Of a stretch of DNA of 64,000 nt, positions 33,686 through 41,013 are shown one piece after another. The DNA is from Leifsonia sp. Leaf264 (GTDB lineage Bacteria > Actinomycetota > Actinomycetes > Actinomycetales > Microbacteriaceae): the NCBI RefSeq assembly GCF_001422325.1, contig NZ_LMMR01000005.1, positions 310,001 through 374,000 of the forward strand, written 5' to 3'. The notes under the pieces were generated by a model. That model made no database searches. It worked only from the letters and a program-made list of their open reading frames with translations, and had not been told where the DNA came from. A program made the translations under genes and the position numbers. Within the stretch, counting starts at the first letter, position 1, and each line of letters starts with the position of its first letter.

Positions 33686-34303
33686 ATGGAGTATCTCGAA
33701 CCGGCGACGCATTGGTTCGCAGCATGGCGGGATGCGCAGGGTTGGCCTCACATCGATGTGCCCGACGATCTCGACGGCCGCACCTGGTTCAAGAGAGTCG
33801 CTCGCGCTCACCCCGACGTGGATGTGGAGTTCTGGCTGGCGAAGTTCGATCTGTGGGTCCTCCGCCAGTCGTTCCAGCCGATCGGCTTGAAGCAGGTTCG
33901 CTTCCCGCTGTCGATCAAGTTCGACTCCGCCGTCGAGGACGACGACGACGGATTCGGTGGGTTCAAAACCGAAGAGGGCGAAGCTGCCGACTCGGTCATC
34001 GAGTCGATCCTGACGGGCGAAGGTCGGTTCATCAGGTTCCGGGTCCGGAAGGCAAACTACGGACGGTACACCGATGAGCCCGTGTGGAAGCTCTGGTCGG
34101 AGCTCCCCCGCGACGAGAGTCTCTGGACCGAGGACATCGGCGGCGAATGGACATGGTTCGACGAGCGCAAGGCTTTCGAGGTTGCCCATGAAGCTGTGGG
34201 CGACGATCGACCGACGTTCCCGTTCATCGGCAGACCGGAGCGGACCTGGCCGGACCTGCTCACTCAGCACGAGCTCAACCCGGACGTGCGAACGAACATG
34301 TGA
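33686..34303 (+). CDS. Hypothetical protein, 205 aa (paralogue of the 27734 gene), leaderless
   Basis: Core motifs WFKRVARAHPDVDVEFWLAKFD, EAADSVIESILTGEGRFIRFRV and YGRYTDEPVWKLWSELP align with the 163-residue protein at 27734. Extra acidic insert (VEDDDDGFGGFKTEEGE) and an N-terminal extension are specific to this copy. TAAGGT (33672-33677) ends eight bases before ATG 33686 without a Shine-Dalgarno. No export signal; function unknown. Confidence 0.7.
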   Translation: MEYLEPATHWFAAWRDAQGWPHIDVPDDLDGRTWFKRVARAHPDVDVEFWLAKFDLWVLRQSFQPIGLKQVRFPLSIKFDSAVEDDDDGFGGFKTEEGEAADSVIESILTGEGRFIRFRVRKANYGRYTDEPVWKLWSELPRDESLWTEDIGGEWTWFDERKAFEVAHEAVGDDRPTFPFIGRPERTWPDLLTQHELNPDVRTNM

Positions 34304-34346
34304 CCGCCAGTGGTCGTGTCCTCCAGCGGCCCGTTATGTCAAGACC

Positions 34347-34394
34347 ATTGCATGCGTGCAATGACTTTGGCCGAAACCATTGCGTGCATGCAAT
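34347..34394. promoter_or_regulatory. Pair of palindromic operators, ATTGC(A/G)...TGCAAT
   Basis: ATTGCATGCGTGCAAT (34347-34362) and ATTGCGTGCATGCAAT (34379-34394) are two near-identical palindromes whose starts are 32 bases apart, about three helical turns, each followed by GACTTT. They lie 54 bases or more upstream of the regulator gene at 34448 and downstream of the 33686 gene stop, as expected for binding sites of that HTH protein. Confidence 0.7.
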
Positions 34395-34434
34395 GACTTT
34401 CCCGATTCGGCTTCCAGCGGCTTGCGACACCTCA

Positions 34435-34440
34435 TAGGTT
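34435..34440 (+). promoter_or_regulatory. TAGGTT -10 box, leaderless start of the HTH gene
   Basis: TAGGTT ends seven bases before ATG 34448, with TTCCAG 17 bases further upstream as a possible -35. The paired palindromes sit directly upstream of it. Confidence 0.55.
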
Positions 34441-34447
34441 TGCCCGC

Positions 34448-34885
34448 ATGACCACAGACTGGCCCGAATACCTTGCCCAGATCACCAACGGGGACACCCT
34501 CACCGAGATCTCGAAGCGCACCGGTGCGAACATCGCCAGCGTGCACCGGTGGCTGCACGGGAAGACCAACCCGACCCACACCCAGATCGCTGCCGTGTGC
34601 CGCGCATACAACGTCTCCCCGGCTGCCGCGTTCGTCACCCTCGGCGTCCTCGAAGAGGCCGACCTCGACCCGGGATTCTGGACGCAGGACGCACCGGTCC
34701 GCCTCGCCGACTTCGACACCGACGTGCTGCTGCGGGAGCTCGGCCGCCGCGTCCAACCCCGCCCTGAACCCAAACCGAAAGGCCACGCCCGCCCGAAGGT
34801 GAAGACGCTGCCGGACTACTCCGAGACGGACCTCACCAAGGAGATGATGCGGCGCGCACGCGAACGGGAGAACGCCAACTCCTGA
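34448..34885 (+). CDS. XRE-type helix-turn-helix regulator, 145 aa
   Basis: Residues 17-60 (LTEISKRTGANIASVHRWLHGKTNPTHTQIAAVCRAYNVS) form an XRE/phage-repressor-like helix-turn-helix. The C-terminal half is charged, rich in Pro, Lys and Arg, and has no partner domain that I recognise. It is leaderless, and two ATTGC...GCAAT palindromes lie upstream, so autoregulation is likely. Similar immunity-type regulators are common on plasmids and prophages. Confidence 0.72.
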   Translation: MTTDWPEYLAQITNGDTLTEISKRTGANIASVHRWLHGKTNPTHTQIAAVCRAYNVSPAAAFVTLGVLEEADLDPGFWTQDAPVRLADFDTDVLLRELGRRVQPRPEPKPKGHARPKVKTLPDYSETDLTKEMMRRARERENANS

Positions 34886-34928
34886 CCGAGACCGGGCGCG
34901 GGCAATGCCCCCTCGGTAGGCTCATCTC

Positions 34929-35405
34929 ATGAGCACCGACCAGGCTCACCGGAACGCCCGCACCGCCCAGGAGAAAGAAATCGCCTGGCGGGAACGATCC
35001 GCCCAGCTCGCAGAGTTCCTACGCGTCCACGGCCGGAAACCATCCCGCCGCTCCTACGACCCGATCGAAGTGCAGCTCGGCGAATGGCTCCACCATCAAC
35101 GCCGCATCCAACGAACCACCGGCCTGCCCGACGAACGATGGCACACCCTCGACGACAACGCACCCGGCTGGGAAGACACCGTCGACAAATGGCAGCTCCG
35201 ACTGGAGATGCTGATCGAGTTCCTCGCCACCGAACACCGGTGGCCCCGGCAGTCGGAGAACACCGAACCGCTGGAACACACCCTCGGGAACTGGCTCGGG
35301 AGGCAACGCACCGCACTCCGCACCGGCGAGCTCAGAGAATCACGGCTCGCAACACTGGACGAACGAGTGCCCGACTGGGAGACCGGGAACGGGCCGATCG
35401 GATGA
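34929..35405 (+). CDS. HA-repeat protein, two repeats, leaderless
   Basis: 158 residues with two HA units (LAEFLRVHGRKPSRRSYDPIEVQLGEWLHHQRR...LDDNAPGW; LIEFLATEHRWPRQSEN...LGNWLGRQRTALRTGEL...LDERVPDW). TAGGCT (34917-34922) ends six bases before ATG 34929 with no Shine-Dalgarno, so this copy uses an ordinary -10 rather than the class 2 motif of its paralogues. No export signal. Confidence 0.75.
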   Translation: MSTDQAHRNARTAQEKEIAWRERSAQLAEFLRVHGRKPSRRSYDPIEVQLGEWLHHQRRIQRTTGLPDERWHTLDDNAPGWEDTVDKWQLRLEMLIEFLATEHRWPRQSENTEPLEHTLGNWLGRQRTALRTGELRESRLATLDERVPDWETGNGPIG

Positions 35406-35538
35406 ATGGCCGACGTCGGAGAACGCGGGCGGCGAGGCATCAGCGAAGCAAAGCCGACCCCGGGTTGATCCTTGCCTTCGCGTTCAGCGGTCGGCCACAA
35501 TGACCTCAGGTGTTTCACTCCCAGCCTGAGGAGAAGAA

Positions 35539-36342
35539 GTGACCGAACTCGACGTACTCGACGACCAGCAGGTCGCGTCCCCCAGCAAGATCGAAGCGGA
35601 TCTCGGTGTGGGCGGGCGCAGCCTCATCATCGCTTCCGGGATCGCCATCCCCTCATGGGGCATCGACGACCCGAAACAGCACCGGGAACAATGCGTCGTC
35701 CACCTTCGAATACCAGCGGACCGAATCGAGCACGTCACCACTCACGTCGGTCTGGCCAGCATCGGCAACGACGACACCGGTTTCGGGATAGCTGTCGACA
35801 AGGCAGACGTTTCGATCAACCCGACCACCGGTGAGCTCGATTTGACCACTGAGCTTTCCTTGGCTGGCGACTCGGTCATGTGGAGGTTCTCCTACCAGGT
35901 GGTCGCCACTGTTGTCCGCACAGTGAACGAGATCACAGGAACGATCGGCTGGCCGAAAGACCGTCTCGACCCGGGCAGCACGTCGCCGTCGGCCGTCGCC
36001 CCGCATTTCCTCATCCAGCTGAACGACCGCGTCATGACGAAGATTGAGGGAGAGCCGGGCACCTTCGGCGGGGAGACCGAAACCCTGACCCCTATCGGCG
36101 TCGGAGAGATCACAGCTGTCAAGTACGGGTCGAAGAACATCCAAGCCACCTACCGGATCAACAACCCGCCGAAAGGCCGTGAGCTCCGGGTGACAGTGAC
36201 CCCCATCGGTTTCCCCATTGGCGCTGGTGAGACGGTGGGCGCCGGTGCGGTTCCGGCTGGCACTGACGTGTTCACCTTGACGATCGATCAGCCGTCCAGG
36301 TCGAACGTCGACTTCAAAGTCGCATTCTCGAGGGTCCGATGA
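35539..36342 (+). CDS. Paralogous pair member 1, 267 aa
   Basis: No known family recognised. Beta-rich core with IASGIAIPSWG, VHLRIPADRIEHVTTHVGLASIGNDDTGFGIAVDKADVSINPTTGELDLTTELSLAGDSVMWRFSYQVV; the following gene repeats the VHL.IP, D.A..IN..TG.L.I and SL.GD....F..MT pattern. The C-terminal third is a separate beta domain ending in a TIDQPSRSNVDFKVAF strand. GTG 35539 has GAGGAGA seven bases upstream. The stop overlaps the next start (ATGA), so the pair is coupled. Confidence 0.72.
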   Translation: MTELDVLDDQQVASPSKIEADLGVGGRSLIIASGIAIPSWGIDDPKQHREQCVVHLRIPADRIEHVTTHVGLASIGNDDTGFGIAVDKADVSINPTTGELDLTTELSLAGDSVMWRFSYQVVATVVRTVNEITGTIGWPKDRLDPGSTSPSAVAPHFLIQLNDRVMTKIEGEPGTFGGETETLTPIGVGEITAVKYGSKNIQATYRINNPPKGRELRVTVTPIGFPIGAGETVGAGAVPAGTDVFTLTIDQPSRSNVDFKVAFSRVR

Positions 36343-36947
36343 GCAGCTGGGACATCGAGTATGGGACCAGGTCACCGTGGGCTGTTTGGGAGGAGTATGC
36401 CATCGAACCGCCTGATGACCATGCTCAGCCCATCGTGAAGATCCCCGTGACAGGGCCGGCACCGTTCAACACGTTGGCGGTTGTTCGTGGCCGAGCAATT
36501 GTCGGAGACGGCTTCGTCTCCAACGACCGGCCGAAGCCAGAGCGACGGTTGGTGAGCACTCACCTGAAGATCCCGGACTACGACATGGAGCGGCCCTGGC
36601 AGGAGCAGCTGCAGCACTCCACCACAGCTTCCCTGTTCCACTTGTCGCAGACAGACCAGACCGGCTCTACCGATGCCGGCGCACACTTCATCGCCGCAAT
36701 CGACTCGATCGTGTTCGAACCTGTCATCAACGAAGACACCGGCCGTCTCAGCATCAACATCGACACCAACAAGCTGGGCGACCAAGTCACCGCCATCCAC
36801 TTCCTGGAGATGACCAGCTGGGTTCTCTACTTCGACCCGAAGACTGTCAAGCCGGGAACCCCGAAGCCACGTGAGCATCCGCCGGTAAGGACCGGACGCG
36901 GGGAAGGCACCGGCGGGCAGATCGGCCTCGACAACATCGGCGGCTGA
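36339..36947 (+). CDS. Paralogous pair member 2, 202 aa
   Basis: Shares VSTHLKIP, QLQHSTTASLFHLSQTD, IDSIVFEPVINEDTGRLSINIDTNKLGDQVTAIHFLEMTSWV with member 1, so the two arose by duplication. It lacks the C-terminal domain of member 1 and has a Pro/Gly-rich end (VKPGTPKPREHPP). Coupled to member 1 through the ATGA overlap. Downstream lies the 1.6-kb region without genes. Confidence 0.7.
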   Translation: MSSWDIEYGTRSPWAVWEEYAIEPPDDHAQPIVKIPVTGPAPFNTLAVVRGRAIVGDGFVSNDRPKPERRLVSTHLKIPDYDMERPWQEQLQHSTTASLFHLSQTDQTGSTDAGAHFIAAIDSIVFEPVINEDTGRLSINIDTNKLGDQVTAIHFLEMTSWVLYFDPKTVKPGTPKPREHPPVRTGRGEGTGGQIGLDNIGG

Positions 36948-38064
36948 TCCCGCGACTGAGGTCGCGCCGGCGGTAGCCGCCCGCCGGACGGCGCCGACGT
37001 CGGAACCCAACCCGAGCGCAGCGAGGCAACCCCGGCGCGAAGCGACGGCCGGCGGTAGCCGTTCGCCGGAGGGCGGCTGGCTGGATTGGTGATGGGGTCG
37101 AGGCGAAATGGGTGTTAAAAGATTGAGGCTCGAAGGCTTCGCCTTCTCGCTCTCGTATTGATGAGCTCCTCGTTGGTCTTCATGTTCGTCGTCTCGTTCA
37201 AGTTGATCTTCTTGTTCGTCTCCTAGTTCGTGCGTGCTGGTGCACGGCGACGCGTAGCGTCGCTCGTGCGCATGCTGTCCGGAGCGGATGCGGAGGACAG
37301 CGTATGCGCGGCTCGGGCGTGGCTCGCCCTGGCGGGCTCGCCTGAGCTTCTGCTCGTTGGTCTGCTGGTGGGTCTTTACGTTCAGGCAGGTGTTCGTCGG
37401 TCTGTGGTTCGGTGTGTGGGACTTGAGCTCGGGCTTCGCCCTCGGCGTCCTGCGGACGCTGTCTCGGCCTGGCGGCCTCGGTTCGCTGCGCTCACGCATG
37501 CACCCTGCGGGTGCATGGCTCACCCCTGGCGGGGTTCGCCGGATCGCAACGTTGTTGCGATGGCTGCCGCCGGCGGCTTCGCTCTTCCGTGGTTCCAAGG
37601 GAGGGGGTCGTTGAGTGCAGGCGGGTAGTTCAGGCGTCATGTTGATCCGGGTGTTGCTCGTCCAGTTGGTCGGGGCGTTGTTCGTATCGGGTGTTGTTCG
37701 TGTCGTTCGTCGGGGCGTCAGTCGGATCGATGCCGTCAAGGGGTTCTGGGCGTTCACGCTTCACGGGGACCGTCACGGACTGAATGCTTCACCCTGCCGG
37801 GGGCGGCTTCGCATGGTTGGGTGGTGCTGTCTGGTGGCGGAACGATGGACGGGGCGGTGGCCTGCTCGATCATCTTCACGGTGGCGACGGACGCGTCTGT
37901 GGCTTGGTGGCGTATGCCCGCCCCCGGCAGGGAATGGCTGCGCAGCAGACATGCAGTGAGCTCGTTCTACGAGCGAACGATGCACCGCAGGTGCATCCCA
38001 CGAGCGAGCGCCAGCGAGGGAGTACACACGGTGCCGCGAAGCGACATCGGGTGCATCGACGGAA

Positions 38065-38111
38065 GCTGCACACGGCAGCGACCAGACGACGGGAGTCTGC
38101 ACACGGCAGAC
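38065..38111. repeat. Two hairpins with identical ACACG loop
   Basis: GCTGC-acacg-GCAGC (38065-38079) and GTCTGC-acacg-GCAGAC (38095-38111) share loop and stem design, spaced 30 bases apart, in the same region. Confidence 0.5.
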
Positions 38112-38352
38112 GAGCCACCCACGCCCCGAAACCGGGACGGTGAGGCGGTGACGGGAACCTCCCTTCAGGAGGTACACGGAATCGAAGAACTGGAAGACGT
38201 CCGTAAAGGGCGCCTGACAGGTGTGAGACGCTTCACGCCGCAGGCGGGAAGGCCGACAAAACGAAGAGCAGGAGGATGGCACCGACCGAGAAGAACCTAT
38301 AGGGGTTCAGAAGGGAGGTGGCGGCGGGCGCGGAGCCGGTTCCACAGCGGGC

Positions 38353-38406
38353 GATTCCAGGAGCCGCTTGCGGGCTTGCTGAAAGTGGTTGCAAGCCGCT
38401 GGAATC
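38353..38406. repeat. Long interrupted inverted repeat upstream of the coupling ATPase gene
   Basis: GATTCCAG (38353-38360) pairs with CTGGAATC (38399-38406), and GCTTGC (38366-38371) with GCAAGC (38391-38396) inside it. It lies about 190 bases before the coupling-protein start and is the largest palindrome in the region, so a candidate for a relaxase or replication site. Confidence 0.45.
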
Positions 38407-38595
38407 CTTGCGTTGTTTTGACGTTTTCGCTGGTCGGTGGCCGTTTCCATTTGCGTGATTCCGCCGGATGCAAACGTGGCATTTGCCGGGATTCTCATTG
38501 TGACGAAATGCGGGGTGTTCGCTGCACGAAAAGTGGCCGCCGCACGCAACCCAGCTGTGACCGAAACGGCGGTTGTCGCCACATGTCAAAGGGGC

Positions 38596-41013
38596 ATGTT
38601 CAACCTCAGCTCCACGATCCGCGCATGGAAGTTGACGCGCTCCGGAAGCCTCAACGCGAACCCTCAGGTGTTCGTCCAAACTGCCGGTGTTTTCGCTTCC
38701 GGAGTTGTGCCGGGAACCGCGATCGTCGCGCACCGAGATGAGCGTGGACTGGCTCACTACATGTTGACGCCGGAGCACCAGAACGCAGCGTCGTTGGCGT
38801 CGCATCTGTCGAGGGCTGTCGCGGCCCGCGTCGACCCTGTCGACCACCTGCCAGACCTCGGTTCCGTGGCGAAGGTTGTGTCGCTCCGCACCGGCCGCCG
38901 GCCGCAGCTGATCGCCCGCGATACACAGTTCGGTGCGGACCCGGCAGCGGTGTCCCGCGCTCTGTCGGTGTCGATGGCTGAAGGCGAATGGGTCGCTGCT
39001 GTGCTCCGCCGCCCGACGAACTCGGAACGCCGGTGGATGTTCGACTGGCTGGCCGGACAGTTCGGTCAGGCGAACCCGACGTACCACGCTCGCCGCGGCG
39101 AAGCGTTGCTGGTGTCGCTGTATGCCGGATCGGATTCCGTGGAGTCCGCCTCTCAGCTGCTCGCTGGGGTGACCGCTGCGATGCCCGGGTTCGACTTGGA
39201 CGCCCGGCCGGTGGCACTGTCCCGCAGCCGCGACGCACTCCCGATGCTCGGCTTCTCCGTCGCCGCTGGTGTCGCCGCCTGGTTCCTCAGCCACGGTGTC
39301 GCCGACACCGCCCACCTGCCGGAGTTCACCGGGACCGCCGCCTGGGCTGCCGCCGGCGCTTCGCTGCTCGGAGCTCTGGGCCTGTCAACCGGACACATCC
39401 GTGGCCGGTACGCGAAGATGCGCGCTGGGCTGTCGGTGGGACGGTTCCCGAAGATCCGGAAGAAGGCGCTGCGGCCGGCCCGAGCTCAGGAGCCGACCTT
39501 CCGTGACGGCGTTCAGGTGACCGGCAAGTCGAACGCCGGGTACGGACTCGTGAACGACGCGTTCATGCTCGGCCAGGAACTGCCGGTGTCGCTGGCCGCC
39601 CCGCACGGCGGCACCGCATCCGGTGAGTCATCCACCGCAGTCCGTGAAGCGCCGGCGGTGATGAACCAGATCATCGGCCCGCGCATCGGACGCTCCGCCG
39701 GCAAATGGGTGGCACTGTCCGCGAAGGACCTGTGGCAGGGGATCATGTTCCTCGGTGTTCCCGGATCCGGTAAGTCCGTCGCCCTCCGCAACCTGTGGGC
39801 GTGGATGTGCATGGAGCGAGCACGACCCTCTGGCCGCGACGGGTACCCCGGCGCCCGCAACGTCGTCATCGCGTTGGAGACGAAAGGTGAAGGCGCCGCC
39901 GCGTACAAGCAGATGTCCCAGGAGGTCGGCGACAGTGTCGGCGTCTGCGACCTCGCCGATGACACCACCCCGGCGATCGACATGTTCCCCCGCATCGGCT
40001 CACTGGAGAACCAAGCCCGCACCATCACGAACGCGATGCGTTACGTCTGGGGCGACAACAGCATCGGCCACCACTCGTTCAACATGCTCGCCCGTGTGTT
40101 CACCGCCGCTCTCGTCGTCGACCCGGCGATCGCAGCTCAGGCCGGCACCATCCGGGTGGGCGCCTCCCCGTTCTACTACGCCTACATTCTGCTCGGCGGC
40201 CACGGCGACGACCACGCCGTGAACCTCGCCGACGCGATCCGGTCGCAGGCGGAACTGATCAAGGCTGTCGAAGGGTCCGACCTGGCTGTCGCCTGCAACG
40301 AACTGTCCACCATCTTCGGACCCGGCGTCACACCGAGCGCCCGGAAGACGATGACGGAAGCTCCCCGGAACAAGGCAGCGCTCCTCCTCACCGCTGAAGG
40401 CTGGTGGTCCCGCCCGGCGAAGGTGTCCTGGGATCAGATCCTCCAGCAGGGCTGGGGCGTCATCGTGAACGTCGGCCCCACCCCCGGCGGTCAGCCGGTC
40501 GACAAGCAGCTGAAGGAAGACATGGTCGCCATGCTCATGTTCTCCCTGTACGAGGCCATCGGACGCAACTGCTCCAGCTGGGAGTCCGAAGGCCGCCGCG
40601 TCTCCGTGTTCTCCGACGAGCTCACCGAGGTCGCCGGGCAGTCGCCGGAGATCATCGAGTGGATGAAGGACAAGGGTCGTTCGTTCGGCATCCAGCCGGT
40701 GTTCGCCACGCAGCGTGCCGGCCAGCTTGACCCCGCCGTCCGCGAGTCCGTCCTCGGCTTCGGCACCATCCTCGCGTACACGCAGGATGTCCCCGCTGTC
40801 ATGCAGCAGCTCGTCGCTGACTTCTCCGCCGACGGCACCGAATGGTCCACCGCCGACGTCGCCAACCTTCCCCCGTTCGAAGCGATCGTCCGTTCGCGTG
40901 TGAACCGCGCCCGGCAGCCTGCGTTCACGGTGAAGCTCGCGAACTTCGAGGACAACATGTCCGACTACAGCCGCGTCCAGTTGGAAGCTGACGCTGAGGA
41001 CATCCTGCTGTGA
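38596..41013 (+). CDS. VirD4/TraG-like coupling ATPase
   Basis: 805 residues. Walker A GVPGSGKS (387-394), Walker B VFSDE (Asp674, Glu675), and a TraM-recognition-like C-terminal part with KDKGRSFGIQPVFATQRAGQLDPAVRESVLG (TraG/VirD4 type). An N-terminal part carries hydrophobic helices near 215-260 (LPMLGFSVAAGVAAWF, WAAAGASLLGALGL). Such ATPases deliver DNA to a type IV secretion channel. ATG 38596 is the best start; AAGGGG is too close, and the frame opens 159 bases earlier, in sequence lacking the codon pattern. Next gene overlaps by four bases. Confidence 0.8.
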   Translation: MFNLSSTIRAWKLTRSGSLNANPQVFVQTAGVFASGVVPGTAIVAHRDERGLAHYMLTPEHQNAASLASHLSRAVAARVDPVDHLPDLGSVAKVVSLRTGRRPQLIARDTQFGADPAAVSRALSVSMAEGEWVAAVLRRPTNSERRWMFDWLAGQFGQANPTYHARRGEALLVSLYAGSDSVESASQLLAGVTAAMPGFDLDARPVALSRSRDALPMLGFSVAAGVAAWFLSHGVADTAHLPEFTGTAAWAAAGASLLGALGLSTGHIRGRYAKMRAGLSVGRFPKIRKKALRPARAQEPTFRDGVQVTGKSNAGYGLVNDAFMLGQELPVSLAAPHGGTASGESSTAVREAPAVMNQIIGPRIGRSAGKWVALSAKDLWQGIMFLGVPGSGKSVALRNLWAWMCMERARPSGRDGYPGARNVVIALETKGEGAAAYKQMSQEVGDSVGVCDLADDTTPAIDMFPRIGSLENQARTITNAMRYVWGDNSIGHHSFNMLARVFTAALVVDPAIAAQAGTIRVGASPFYYAYILLGGHGDDHAVNLADAIRSQAELIKAVEGSDLAVACNELSTIFGPGVTPSARKTMTEAPRNKAALLLTAEGWWSRPAKVSWDQILQQGWGVIVNVGPTPGGQPVDKQLKEDMVAMLMFSLYEAIGRNCSSWESEGRRVSVFSDELTEVAGQSPEIIEWMKDKGRSFGIQPVFATQRAGQLDPAVRESVLGFGTILAYTQDVPAVMQQLVADFSADGTEWSTADVANLPPFEAIVRSRVNRARQPAFTVKLANFEDNMSDYSRVQLEADAEDILL

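Larger units (their letters stand above)
36948..38595. other. Hairpin-dense 1.65-kb region without credible genes (candidate origin or transfer region)
   Basis: No frame here keeps the third-position GC pattern of the neighbouring genes. Instead many short stems with three-base loops occur: GCGACGC-gta-GCGTCGC (37247-37263), GAAGGC-ttc-GCCTTC (37132-37146), GCGTCC-tgc-GGACGC (37445-37459), CATGCACCC-tgc-GGGTGCATG (37497-37517), ATCGCAAC-gtt-GTTGCGAT (37543-37561), GCTCGT-tct-ACGAGC (37960-37974), GATGCACC-gca-GGTGCATC (37979-37997). A broken 13-bp stem spans 37268-37309, and TTGTTCGT recurs (37212, 37678, 37694). Origin or oriT function is inferred from structure and from the transfer genes next to it. 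Confidence 0.55.

Noticed and set aside
36372-37757. 461-residue frame on the minus strand across the hairpin region
   Set aside because: Low-complexity Arg/Pro/Thr/Asn sequence that overlaps a real gene antisense and lacks a credible start.
37230-38741. Frames at 37230-37628 and 37821-38741 (plus strand)
   Set aside because: Composition follows hairpins rather than codons, Cys/Arg/Trp-rich products and no ribosome-binding site; the second runs into the coupling ATPase gene in another frame.
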